Source: Candidatus Iainarchaeum sp.
GTDB taxonomy: Archaea > Iainarchaeota > Iainarchaeia > Iainarchaeales > JAAZKV01
NCBI GenBank assembly: GCA_026397015.1
Contig: JAPLVR010000006.1
Span: 128,977 to 192,976, forward strand
Length of the DNA stretch: 64,000 bases
Reading direction: 5' to 3'
Positions 10,148 through 19,746 of this stretch are shown here, in pieces (position 1 is the first letter of the stretch; each line of letters opens with the position of its first letter). The position numbers were made by a program, and so were the translations under genes. The notes under the pieces are model-generated. The model did no database searches. It saw nothing but the letters and a program-made list of their open reading frames with translations, and had not been told where the DNA came from.

Positions 10148-11182
10148 ATGAAAATAATAAAAATAGACCAAAAGAACAATCTGATAAAGGTCGTTCCGAC
10201 AGTGCTTGATGACCTGTGGCACCTGGAAAAAATAATTGAGAAGGGGGATATCGCCTCAGGCATGACCGACAGAAAAATAAAACCCAAGAACGAGGGCGAA
10301 AAGGCAGAAAGAAAAAAAATATTTGTTGAACTGCAGATCGAGGAGGCGCATTTCCAGGAGTTCAGCGAGAATTTAAAAATAAACGGAATAATCCTTGCAG
10401 GAAAACCAGAGGGACTCATTGAATTGAAAAGCCATCAGAGCATGGACATAAAAATCGGAGAAATGGCCACATTAAGAAAAAATTCCCTGAAAAAATGGCA
10501 GATTGAAAGGCTTTTCAACGCCGAAAAAGCGAGCGCATCATCCGGATTACTTGTCGCACTCATGGACGACGAAGAATGCGAAATTGCGTTCGTTAGCCAG
10601 TTTTCACTAAACAAAAAGGCAAAAATACTTTCAAAAAAGCAGGGAAAAATGTTCAAAGAAGAAAAAAATACTTATTTTGAAGAAGTTCTGGCAAAAATAG
10701 TTGATTTGAGGCCGAAAAAAATTCTAATTGCGGGGCCGGGTTTCACAAGGGAAAATTTCAGGAAATTTGCGGAAGAAAAAAGGCTCAAAAATTTTCCGAA
10801 AATATTCAGCGAAAGCACGAACTCGATTGGTGAAACAGGATTCAGGGAATTGCTCGTGAGCGGAAAAATAAGCGTGCTTGAAAAGGAGCTGCAGCTCGCA
10901 AGCGAATCCATTTTGATTGAAGAATTTTTGGAAAAACTTTCAAAAGGGCTTGCGGAGTATGGAGCCGAAAAAGTGCGCGAAATGATCCAAATCGGGGCGG
11001 TCGAAAAATTAATTGTGGGCGAAAAATATTTATTGGAAAACAGAAACAGCTGCGAAGAATTAATGGACCTTGCGGAAAAATCAGCCGCCGAAATACATAT
11101 AATCTCCTCAAAAAATCCGGACGAAAAAAAAATCCACGGATTTGGCGGAGTGGTTGCGACGCTGAGGTACAAAATGGAATAA
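10148..11182 (+). CDS. pelA: mRNA surveillance protein Pelota
   Basis: N-terminal PTVLDDLWHLEKIIEKGDIASGMTDRKIK and overall Pelota/aRF1-like organisation. Confidence 0.93.
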   Translation: MKIIKIDQKNNLIKVVPTVLDDLWHLEKIIEKGDIASGMTDRKIKPKNEGEKAERKKIFVELQIEEAHFQEFSENLKINGIILAGKPEGLIELKSHQSMDIKIGEMATLRKNSLKKWQIERLFNAEKASASSGLLVALMDDEECEIAFVSQFSLNKKAKILSKKQGKMFKEEKNTYFEEVLAKIVDLRPKKILIAGPGFTRENFRKFAEEKRLKNFPKIFSESTNSIGETGFRELLVSGKISVLEKELQLASESILIEEFLEKLSKGLAEYGAEKVREMIQIGAVEKLIVGEKYLLENRNSCEELMDLAEKSAAEIHIISSKNPDEKKIHGFGGVVATLRYKME

Positions 11183-11215
11183 ATAAGATCTGCCCGAATA
11201 AATAGGCAATAAAAA

Positions 11216-11626
11216 CTAAAAAGTTTTTACCCCTTCGCCGGTAATGACAATAAACTCATATTCGACACCGGCTTCTTTCAGGGCGGCGAGAAGCGCCAAA
11301 TGCTCTTTTCCGGAACCGGAAATTATTGAAACTTTTATTTTTCCGCCGGGCAGATTTTTCTTTATCTCTTCTTTTATCACGTCAAACCCTGCCCTGTTAT
11401 TTACCATTATCCATTTCGCCGGCTTATCCATCTTAAAATTCTCCTTCCCCCATTCATTTGAAATAAGCGCGATTTCATCGAAAGGGTTTTCATCAATCAG
11501 CCTCTTTACGTGGCCCCACGTTCCCTTGCCTATCCCAAGAACTGCAATCAAAGAATTTCCCACAATAGCCACCGACAAGAAATGCCCCCAATAAAAATAA
11601 TTGAAAAAAGAACCATTAAAAAACAA
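11216..11626 (-). CDS. hypothetical Rossmann-like protein, possibly CARF-like
   Basis: IAVLGIGKGTWGHVKRLI...ISGSGKEHLALLAALKEAGVEYEFIVITGEG; exact start uncertain. Confidence 0.5.
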   Translation of the reverse strand: MFFNGSFFNYFYWGHFLSVAIVGNSLIAVLGIGKGTWGHVKRLIDENPFDEIALISNEWGKENFKMDKPAKWIMVNNRAGFDVIKEEIKKNLPGGKIKVSIISGSGKEHLALLAALKEAGVEYEFIVITGEGVKTF

Positions 11627-11655
11627 ACATTTATTCTACATAATTTAAATTGCCG

Positions 11656-13260
11656 TTATTTTATTGCTTTTGACATGTAAGGACCTTTCTTTTTATAACT
11701 AAAATTTTTTCTATAATATTCTTTCACGCCTGGGCCGGAAATGACAACAATCTTGTTAGAATCAAATTTTTCTTTCGCGATTCTTTCAGCCTCCCCCATC
11801 AACAACTTTCCAATCCCCTGATGCTGCGTGCTTTCGCCGCTTCTTTTTCCGAGCGGAAGCGCTTTACCATAAACATGCAGCTCCCTAACCAATGCTGTTT
11901 TCGAATCGATTTCTTTCCTAAAAGGTTCAAACGGTTTTCTGAGCCGCAAAAAACCAAACAACGCATCCTTTGATTCAAAGGAAACAAAAGCCTCTTCGCC
12001 GCCGCTTGCTTGATAAAATTCAGACATTAATTTTGCTTTTGAAAACTCGCCGGCACCGATTTTTTCATCATACAACTTTAAACCCGCTTCCCTGCACCTG
12101 ATACAGGCGCATTTTTTTCCGCCGAAACGAAGCTCTTCCCGCACAAGCTGCCTTAGATTTGTTTTTTTGATGCCTGCAGAAATAACATTGCTCGGAATAT
12201 CCCTGTTGACACGCATGACACGAACCCATTTCGGCAATTCTGATTTTATCCGCGCCAGCATTCTAACGGCTTTCTTTTCTTCAATCGGGAAAAAATTGCC
12301 TTTTAGCCATTCGTCATAAAGTTTAGTTCCTTCCATCACCAGGCACGGATAAAATTTTACCATATCCGGCTTAAAACGCGCATCGTGAAAAATATTTCTG
12401 AAATTTTTCAAATCTTTTTTGTAATCACTTCCTGGCAGGCCGGGCATCAAGTGATAAAGAATTTTGAAGGCGGAATCTTTCAAAAGGCGGGTTGATTCAA
12501 CAACATCTTCTACTGAATGGCCGCGGTTTATCGCCTCATAAATTTCATTGTCTGGATTTTGGACTCCCAGTTCAACTCTCGTGCCCCCGAGGGAAAGCAT
12601 TTCACTTATCTCTTTTTTTCCGCACAAATCCGGCCGGGTTTCAAAAGTAATTCCAATAATTCTCCGCTTGGAATGTTCGGCGTTCAAAAGCGCGGCTGAA
12701 AGATTTTCCGATTTTTTTTCCGTCACCGCATCAATGCTTTTTTTCAAAATAGAAACCTGCTTTCGGCGCGGGAGAGCGGTGAAGGAACTTCCCTGAAAAA
12801 TAAGCTCGATTTTTTCCGCAAAGTTTCCGGTCGCGTCAAGCTGCAGTATTCTGTTTGAAACTATTTTATACGGGTCATAATTTAGGCGCTGCGCCCTCAG
12901 TGCGCTCGGCTCGAAACCGGTATATGATTGCGGAGCCTTCTTGCCCGCAAACGCAGACGGACAATAAATACATTTTCCGGGGCAAGGAAAAGGAGGCATC
13001 ATAACAGCAATTACCTGGACGCCTGAAAGGGTGCGCGTCGGCTTTATTGAGAGAAGCGAAAGGACTTTTTTCGACGGTTTTTTTGCAAATGAAAGTACAA
13101 ACGGATTTGAAGGCATTTCATCGAGATGCGATTTCTCACTCCAAAAAAATTTCCGCGCACTCAAATCCTTCTGCGAATTAATTTTGCCTGAATTGATTTC
13201 TTCAATCATGCGCAACGCGAATTCGGTGCGCCTCGCTAAGCCGCCTTTTTTGAAGACCAT
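11656..13260 (-). CDS. elp3: tRNA uridine(34) radical SAM/acetyltransferase Elp3
   Basis: PFPCPGKCIYCPSAF radical SAM Cys motif, GNAT C-terminus (GIGKLLMGEAERIA); 534 aa. Confidence 0.96.
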   Translation of the reverse strand: MVFKKGGLARRTEFALRMIEEINSGKINSQKDLSARKFFWSEKSHLDEMPSNPFVLSFAKKPSKKVLSLLSIKPTRTLSGVQVIAVMMPPFPCPGKCIYCPSAFAGKKAPQSYTGFEPSALRAQRLNYDPYKIVSNRILQLDATGNFAEKIELIFQGSSFTALPRRKQVSILKKSIDAVTEKKSENLSAALLNAEHSKRRIIGITFETRPDLCGKKEISEMLSLGGTRVELGVQNPDNEIYEAINRGHSVEDVVESTRLLKDSAFKILYHLMPGLPGSDYKKDLKNFRNIFHDARFKPDMVKFYPCLVMEGTKLYDEWLKGNFFPIEEKKAVRMLARIKSELPKWVRVMRVNRDIPSNVISAGIKKTNLRQLVREELRFGGKKCACIRCREAGLKLYDEKIGAGEFSKAKLMSEFYQASGGEEAFVSFESKDALFGFLRLRKPFEPFRKEIDSKTALVRELHVYGKALPLGKRSGESTQHQGIGKLLMGEAERIAKEKFDSNKIVVISGPGVKEYYRKNFSYKKKGPYMSKAIK

Positions 13261-13283
13261 ACGGACTAATTTGGCTGATTAGA

Positions 13284-14042
13284 TTAAAAAAACAGAGCCA
13301 AAAGCCCGTTGAGCATATAACTGGACACCATCGAAAATGAATAGAAAGGCAAACCGTAAATCACCGATTTGAACTTGCTTGCCAGCGTCGGCACCGCGTC
13401 GAGGGTCGTTTTGAATTTAGATGCCTTGTTTGAATAGCCAACTATAAACTCAAACTGTTTTTTTCCCTGAACCTTTGGAACGATTGAAAGTTTTTCAACC
13501 TTTGAGGAATTCTTAGGAACGAAAAAATAGGTGCCCGCAAACCAATCGTTTGAAAGGGTCGATGAAACCGAGAAAAATGCATCAGCGCTTGATTTGTTCA
13601 CCAAAACAAATTCATACTCCGCGGAGGAACCGACATCGACTGTTTTCGAAAATCCGTTCATTGAAGCCGCAAGCAGGCCATTTTCAACAAGAAAATAAAC
13701 CTCCGCGGTTTCCTTAACGCCCGAATCCTTTTCGGAAAACTCCAGCTTAATTAAATTTTTCCAGTTCACTTCGCTCTTTGGAACATAAATGAAAAGTTTC
13801 AATGATTCAATCTCCTCAACGACCTTTGTGGTAAATCCTTCGGGAAGTTTTGTTTTTAGCTCGACCGCCGAATACTTGTTGTTCTCTTTTGAAAAAATAA
13901 GTTCGAGAGTGCCCCCGGGATAAACTTTTCCGACCAAATCATTACCTTCAAGGACTTTTGATTCGGGCTCAATAAGCCTTATCGCAAAGGCACCGGAAGC
14001 AATCATGAGCAGCAAAAGCAATGCAAGAGATTTTTTAAACAT
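13284..14042 (-). CDS. secreted/membrane protein with signal peptide and C-terminal TM
   Basis: MFKKSLALLLLLMIASGAFA signal-like N-terminus; beta-rich body; start adjusted to internal Met. Confidence 0.65.
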   Translation of the reverse strand: MFKKSLALLLLLMIASGAFAIRLIEPESKVLEGNDLVGKVYPGGTLELIFSKENNKYSAVELKTKLPEGFTTKVVEEIESLKLFIYVPKSEVNWKNLIKLEFSEKDSGVKETAEVYFLVENGLLAASMNGFSKTVDVGSSAEYEFVLVNKSSADAFFSVSSTLSNDWFAGTYFFVPKNSSKVEKLSIVPKVQGKKQFEFIVGYSNKASKFKTTLDAVPTLASKFKSVIYGLPFYSFSMVSSYMLNGLLALFF

Positions 14043-14093
14043 TACAAACACTAATTGAATACGTATAGAAATGTAATAAAAAGGTTGGTTTTT

Positions 14094-14693
14094 ATGGGCA
14101 GTGCGGGGGAAAAAAGCCGTTTCAAGATGACAAAAGAACGCCATACGGGAACTTTTGAAAAGGCCCTAAGGGAAGGAAAAGTTGACAAGGATTTTGTTCC
14201 GCTCTGCAAATACATCTCAAAGACAAAAAATTATTTCACCGCAAGCAGCTGCGCCGGAAGAATTGCGCTGGTCGCGCTTGACAAGGGAGAAACGAAGAAG
14301 GAAAGCGCTTTTTACAGAAAATGGCACCGCACAGTGGCTGAGAAAGAAGTAATTGGCGCGGTAAAAGAATTCAGCGGAAAAGTGCTTTGGTTCAAACAGG
14401 AATCGTTGATACTCCACCTCGGGACGGACACCCTTGAAAACGCCAAAAAGATACTTGTTGCCTGTGAAAAGGCGGGAATAAAAAGGGCGGGAATAAAAGT
14501 CGCGAAAGAAGGAAGATTTATCGTTGAAATTATAGGAACGCAAACAATAAATACGCCGGTAAAGGAAGACGGAAAAATTCAGGCGGATGAAAACTTTTTG
14601 AATTACCTTGTGAAAAAAGCGAATGAAAAATTTTCAAAGAACCTGAAAGTTTTGAAAAAACTTGAGAAAGAAGCGAGGAAGAATCTCAAATGA
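14094..14693 (+). CDS. taw3: tRNA wybutosine-synthesis methyltransferase Taw3/TYW3
   Basis: YFTASSCAGRIALVALD and KVLWFKQESLILHL; TYW3 family pattern. Confidence 0.88.
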   Translation: MGSAGEKSRFKMTKERHTGTFEKALREGKVDKDFVPLCKYISKTKNYFTASSCAGRIALVALDKGETKKESAFYRKWHRTVAEKEVIGAVKEFSGKVLWFKQESLILHLGTDTLENAKKILVACEKAGIKRAGIKVAKEGRFIVEIIGTQTINTPVKEDGKIQADENFLNYLVKKANEKFSKNLKVLKKLEKEARKNLK

Positions 14694-15205
14694 GCCGGCT
14701 GTTTGTTGCAATCGACCTCCCAAAAATCCTGAAAAAAATGATTTCCATGGAAATTATTGAAAAGCTTTCGGGCGTAAAAAAAACTCCTGAAAAAAATCTG
14801 CACATAACACTTTGCTTCATCGGCGAAGCGGACGAGAAAAAAACAATTGAAAAACTTTCAAAAATCGGATTTCAAAAATTCCGAATCGAACTTAACGGAA
14901 TCGGGAAATTCGGGGAACGGGTTATTTGGGTGGAAACAAAATCGGAAGAAATGAAAGTATTGGCGGAAAAAATTTCAAAAACGCTTGGAATAAAAGAGGA
15001 AGGGGGGTTCAGCGGGCATCTGACAATTGCGCGCGCGAAAAAAAATCAAAATCCTTCCGTTTTTCTGAAAGAAATTGAAAAAATAAAAGACAAAAAAATC
15101 GGGAAAAAATTTTTGGCTGAAAAATTCGTATTAATGAAAAGCGAGTTACTGCCGGAGGGGCCAGTTTACTCGCAATTAAAAGAATTTTCAGCTGAAGTGC
15201 TTTGA
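14690..15205 (+). CDS. thpR: RNA 2',3'-cyclic phosphodiesterase (ThpR/LigT)
   Basis: MSRLFVAIDLP, HITLCFIG and HLTIARAK 2H motifs. Confidence 0.92.
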   Translation: MSRLFVAIDLPKILKKMISMEIIEKLSGVKKTPEKNLHITLCFIGEADEKKTIEKLSKIGFQKFRIELNGIGKFGERVIWVETKSEEMKVLAEKISKTLGIKEEGGFSGHLTIARAKKNQNPSVFLKEIEKIKDKKIGKKFLAEKFVLMKSELLPEGPVYSQLKEFSAEVL

Positions 15206-16726
15206 AACAAGCGAAAGCACTTTGTCCGGTTGGAAATAATAATCCTGTATCACTTCAAGCACTTCAGAAGGCTTCCTTATTTTTTGTTCGAGCATCCATT
15301 CCAAGACTTTTTGCCGCATCAGCATTTCCTGTTTCAACTCGTTCTTTGAAATGCCGTTTGCATTCGCCATTTTTTCTATTATATAACTAGGACAATCCGT
15401 ACGTTTTATTGCCCCAATATTTTTATCAAACTCAAATACATTTGCAAGCAAAACTTTGCTCTCCATCCTCGAAACTTCCGCCACCTGCAAAACATTCCTT
15501 TGCATTCCGCCGTCCTTCAAATGATGCCGCCCCAAAACAACAATCAAATCAATCAGCGGAAGCAAACCCTGAGGAACTGACATCGGGGGTTCCTGCAGGC
15601 GGATAATGGCTTCCCTGGAATCGTTTGCGTGAATCGTGCCCATTACCCCGTCATGGCCGGTATCCATCGCAACAAACATTGTAAGAGCCTCTTTCCCCCT
15701 TACCTCCCCAACAATAATTCTGTCTGGGCGCATTCTCAAAGAATTTCTTAACAAATCATCTATCTGAATCTCATCGCCGGCGGAATGCCTCGCCTCCATT
15801 GGAACCCAGTTCGTTCGCCCAAAAAGTGCAAGCTCAAGGGTGTCTTCGATTGAAATTATCCGCTTGTTGATTCTCACAAAATTTGCAAGCACATTCAGAA
15901 AAGTGGTTTTTCCTGTTGCGGTGCCGCCTGTAATCAAAATATTTGCAGGAGTAACATCAAAGCCGTCAACCATCGTCCATAGGAAAGCGGCGAGCTCTGA
16001 ATTCAACATTCCGCCCTCAATCAAATCAATTATGGTAAGGGGCGTTGGAGAAAATTTTCTTATTGTGAGGGAAGTTCCATGCGGAGAAATATCTGAAATG
16101 GTTGCATTGACCCTGCTTCCATCCGGAAGGCGCGCATCAAGCAACGGATTTTTCGAATCAAATGTTTTTCCGACGCCGGAGGCAATGCGCTGAAGTATTA
16201 CCTCGAACGATTTCTCCTCGAGCACAACGTTTGTTTTGCACATGCCGTACTGCTTATGAAAAACAAAAATGCTATCGGAACTATTAACCATCAACTCTTC
16301 AAGAGAATCATCGAGCAAAAAGAAGGCGAACTGCCTAAGCCCTATTGAGTTTTGCAAAGCCATCCCTGCAAAAAGCTCCCTATTGCCTATGAACTTTATA
16401 GGCTCGAGAATTTTTGTGAATGCATAAAAAAGGTCAGAAAAAATTTTGTTGGACGGAAGCCTCTCAAGCAGGGAATTTATTTCAACGAGCGAAACAACCT
16501 CCTCCCTAAAGACCGAGGAAAACTCTTCGCCGACGCCCTCAAATTCTGAGAGCTCCCTGAAAGAGGACTTCCTTTGTATCACCCTTTCAAGAAGGTCCAT
16601 AAATGCCTGTTCTTTCTTTGCAAAAGGAAGCTGCTTTATTTCGTAAAAATTCTGCGGAAACCCTTCATAAACATCGCCAAATGGGGATGAAGCCAGTTTT
16701 TTTCCTTTTGATTCATTGAGGGGCAT
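15188..16726 (-). CDS. type II/IV secretion system ATPase (GspE/VirB11/FlaI-like)
   Basis: Walker A GGTATGKTTFLN; RMRPDRIIVGEVRGKEAL; GTIHANDSREAIIRL; start placed at MPLNESKG. Confidence 0.93.
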   Translation of the reverse strand: MPLNESKGKKLASSPFGDVYEGFPQNFYEIKQLPFAKKEQAFMDLLERVIQRKSSFRELSEFEGVGEEFSSVFREEVVSLVEINSLLERLPSNKIFSDLFYAFTKILEPIKFIGNRELFAGMALQNSIGLRQFAFFLLDDSLEELMVNSSDSIFVFHKQYGMCKTNVVLEEKSFEVILQRIASGVGKTFDSKNPLLDARLPDGSRVNATISDISPHGTSLTIRKFSPTPLTIIDLIEGGMLNSELAAFLWTMVDGFDVTPANILITGGTATGKTTFLNVLANFVRINKRIISIEDTLELALFGRTNWVPMEARHSAGDEIQIDDLLRNSLRMRPDRIIVGEVRGKEALTMFVAMDTGHDGVMGTIHANDSREAIIRLQEPPMSVPQGLLPLIDLIVVLGRHHLKDGGMQRNVLQVAEVSRMESKVLLANVFEFDKNIGAIKRTDCPSYIIEKMANANGISKNELKQEMLMRQKVLEWMLEQKIRKPSEVLEVIQDYYFQPDKVLSLVSKHFS

Positions 16727-16805
16727 AAGACATCGCTTATATATAAGGAAAAGTAGTATAATAATTTTAGTTTTGAATAAAACAGGTTTTATTGGGGGTG
16801 AATGC

Positions 16806-18170
16806 ATGAAACCACTGTACCAAAGTGTTTTGAAAAAATTTACTCCTGCTCAAAGGGAGCTAGCGCTGGAGAAGGCGCTCGTCGAAAAAATAAGAGAAAA
16901 AATCGAAAACATCGAAGGAAAACATTCGCATATCGAGTGGTGCGGAAGCTCTGCAAGAGGAACCCATCTTCGCGGAGACAGGGACATCGATTTATTTGTG
17001 ATGTTCGACCAAAAAATTTCAGACACTGAATTGGAAAAAGAAGGTTTGCGGATTGGAAAAGCGGTTTTCAGGGGAAAAAAGTGGAAAAAAGCGTATTCAC
17101 AGCATCCTTACATACGCGGAACATTAGAAGGGTTTGACGTTGAAATAGTTCCAAGCTACATTGTCGAACACGGGCATTTAAAGAAAAGCGCGGTGGATAG
17201 GACACCTTTCCACAACAGGTGGCTCCTCCAAAGGCTTAATGAAAAGAAGCAAAAAGAAATTAGGCTTCTGAAACAATTCATGAAAGGAATCAACGCTTAC
17301 GGTGCAGACCTGAAAAACAACGCGCTGCCGGGGTACGGAATTGAACTGCTTGTAACAACTTACGGAACTTTTGAGAACGCGATAAAACAAATCGCTTCAT
17401 GGAAGCCCGGAAAAATAATTTCATTCGGCGCGGATGAAAAAATTGCGAAAGAAAACTTCAAAGGGGCGCCGCTAATACTAATAGACCCTGTAGATGAAAA
17501 CAGAAACGTGGCTTCGGCGCTATCCCTTGAACAATTCGAAAGAATGATTCTCGCCGCAAAACTTTTCCTAAAAAAACCCTCTGCGAAATTCTTCTTCGGT
17601 GCGAAAACCGAAAAATGGCCGAAAGAAAAAGTTGAGAAAATGCTCAAGAAAACGGAAATAATTTCAATAAAAGGAAAATTTCCTGCAACGATTTTGCCGG
17701 ATTTAATCTGGGGACAGCTGGCGCGCTACGAAAAAAAAGTTTCAACCCATTTGAAGGAAAAAGACTTCTCAATTATTAGAAGCGCGCACTGGAGCGACGA
17801 AAAAGACGTTTTTTTCCTCTTTGAACTGGAAGCGCTTGAACTGCAGAAAGCGAAAAAAATAACCGGACCTTTTGCAAGCGATTCCGAGAATGCGAAAAGA
17901 TTTTTGGAGAAAAAAAGAAAAATACTTTCCGGGCCGCGCGTCGAAAACGGGAGGCTTGTGCTGGAAATCGAGCGGAAAGAAGAGGAAACTTCCGCGAAAA
18001 AAATACTCGAAAAGTTTTTGAAAAAAAGCAAATGCGAGGAGAAATCAGGGATAAGGATTTGCATCAAAAGCGCGAAAGTGCTGGCTGAAAAGGACTTGCT
18101 CCGCGAATACAAGGGGAAATTCGCCGAATATTTCACGCTTTATCTGGGCGGAAAAGAGGTTTTTGAATAA
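16806..18170 (+). CDS. cca: archaeal CCA tRNA nucleotidyltransferase
   Basis: GSSARGTHLRGDRDIDLFVMF and GFDVEIVPSY; class I CCA enzyme. Confidence 0.95.
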   Translation: MKPLYQSVLKKFTPAQRELALEKALVEKIREKIENIEGKHSHIEWCGSSARGTHLRGDRDIDLFVMFDQKISDTELEKEGLRIGKAVFRGKKWKKAYSQHPYIRGTLEGFDVEIVPSYIVEHGHLKKSAVDRTPFHNRWLLQRLNEKKQKEIRLLKQFMKGINAYGADLKNNALPGYGIELLVTTYGTFENAIKQIASWKPGKIISFGADEKIAKENFKGAPLILIDPVDENRNVASALSLEQFERMILAAKLFLKKPSAKFFFGAKTEKWPKEKVEKMLKKTEIISIKGKFPATILPDLIWGQLARYEKKVSTHLKEKDFSIIRSAHWSDEKDVFFLFELEALELQKAKKITGPFASDSENAKRFLEKKRKILSGPRVENGRLVLEIERKEEETSAKKILEKFLKKSKCEEKSGIRICIKSAKVLAEKDLLREYKGKFAEYFTLYLGGKEVFE

Positions 18171-18233
18171 GTGGATCTTGGTGGGATTGCACACTTGGCA
18201 TATTGCCTGTTCATAAAATTGGTTTTATTTTGG

Positions 18234-19298
18234 TTATTTCAGCAATTCATAAATACAATGCATATTTCCTTCCCTCATTACCCAGCAGCCCCCAAAACAT
18301 GAATATTTGCTTTTGCAGGCTGCACACTTCGGATCGGCCTCAATTATGCTTCGACTCCGATACCTCCTGAAGCCGTTTTTCCAGATTTCTAAAAAAGGCT
18401 TTTCAATTGCAGAACCCTCCCTATACTTGGGAATATCCGGCTGCTCTGGACAACCCCTAACATTTCCGTCGACACCTATACAACAGGCAGTAAATCCTAT
18501 GGTGCACACAAGTGGCTCGCTTCGTATTCTTGTCTCATACTCTGCCAAAAAAGGCAGGTTTTCGCCAATTTTTATGATTAATTTTCCTTTGTTACTTGAT
18601 TTTACAAATTCAAAAAGTTTTTTCAACTCTGCAGGAGCTAGAAGAAGTTTTTTGGTCTGTGCCCTGCCTATTGGCATAACAACCGTAATTCTCCAAAGCC
18701 TGACATTTAACTCTAAAAGGATTTTAAGAAGCTTTTCAAGTTCATTTATGTTGCCGGGCGTAACTGTAGTTGCAACAGAAACAATCGGCACATTCCTTTC
18801 CTTCAACAATTTTATTGCATTTATTGCCTTTTGATAGCTCTGCGAATTTCCACGGATCTTATTGTGTGTTTCTTCTGGACCGTCTAGGCTTATCTGAACA
18901 GAAGAAACACCTGCTTCTTTTATTTTGCTGGCCATTGCCGCATCAATAAAAAAACCGTTTGTGGCAATTCCGGTATCAATCCCCTTTGTTTTAGCGTATG
19001 ACAGGATGCTCAGCAAATCGGTCCTCAACAGAGGCTCCCCGCCCGTAACTGCAAAAAACCCGACTCTTAATTCGGCAAGCTCGTCAATTATTTTTTTTAT
19101 TTGGGGTTCGGTAAGTTCCTCTGAATATTTTTCCTTTGTGGCGCCGCAATGTGCACAGTGGAGGTTGCACTTTCTTGTACAGTCCCACAAAACATAGTAG
19201 GGCGGATAAATTTTTCCCGTCCTGCTCAGCGTATTATTGAAACTGTCAAAAAATATTTGATCCCTTATCTCCGCAAAAAAATATCTCAGATTGAACAT
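18234..19298 (-). CDS. radical SAM/SPASM enzyme, candidate peptide maturase
   Basis: CNLHCAHC (CxxxCxxC); C-terminal SPASM cysteines CCIGVDGNVRGC ... CAACKSKYSCFGGC (CX2CX5CX3C). Confidence 0.9.
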   Translation of the reverse strand: MFNLRYFFAEIRDQIFFDSFNNTLSRTGKIYPPYYVLWDCTRKCNLHCAHCGATKEKYSEELTEPQIKKIIDELAELRVGFFAVTGGEPLLRTDLLSILSYAKTKGIDTGIATNGFFIDAAMASKIKEAGVSSVQISLDGPEETHNKIRGNSQSYQKAINAIKLLKERNVPIVSVATTVTPGNINELEKLLKILLELNVRLWRITVVMPIGRAQTKKLLLAPAELKKLFEFVKSSNKGKLIIKIGENLPFLAEYETRIRSEPLVCTIGFTACCIGVDGNVRGCPEQPDIPKYREGSAIEKPFLEIWKNGFRRYRSRSIIEADPKCAACKSKYSCFGGCWVMREGNMHCIYELLK

Positions 19299-19328
19299 AT
19301 AACAGAAAATAAGCCCTAAATATTTAAA

Positions 19329-19568
19329 CTACTTTGGAGGCGCTGGACCGTATTCTATCATAGTATTGGGCGGAGCAGGACCATAAGATACCATTGTGCT
19401 TGGAAGAATTACAAACAACAATATAATCCCGGGAACAACAAATGTAAGTATTATTCCAAAAATTAAAAATATTTTCTTCTTTGTTTTGAGATATTTTTTA
19501 AGGCTGAATACGCCCCCGATTATGGAAGCGAAAAAAAGAATGACAGCTAATATCAAATATATTTCCAT
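19329..19568 (-). CDS. 79-aa two-TM small protein with duplicated C-terminal TM(V/I)xYGPAPP motif; candidate RiPP precursor
   Basis: MEIYLILAVILFF...ILPSTMVSYGPAPPNTMIEYGPAPPK; ATG at 19568 lies about 27 nt from a TATA-like tatttatata (RC of 19591-19600), compatible with a leaderless transcript. Confidence 0.75.
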   Translation of the reverse strand: MEIYLILAVILFFASIIGGVFSLKKYLKTKKKIFLIFGIILTFVVPGIILLFVILPSTMVSYGPAPPNTMIEYGPAPPK

Positions 19569-19672
19569 TTGTATGTTTAGGGCAACCAACTATATAAATA
19601 TTCCTAAACTTTTTGGCGGATTACGAATAATTGCTTTTACAACTTAAAACTTAATAAAATTGAATATTACAG

Positions 19673-19744
19673 TGGACTCTGGGGGAATCGAACCCCCAAT
19701 CCCGACCATGCGAAGGTCGTGCCTTACCGTTAGGCCAAGAGCCC
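19673..19744 (-). tRNA. tRNA-Ala(CGC)
   Basis: Cloverleaf GGGCTCT..CGACC TTCGCAT GGTCG..GGGGGTTCGATTCCCCC..AGAGTCC; G3:U70 pair typical of Ala. Confidence 0.95.
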
Positions 19745-19746
19745 AA

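Noticed and set aside
7917-11182. ABCE1 and Pelota proximity as a novel system
   Set aside because: Known ribosome rescue/recycling partners; co-location is expected and not novel.
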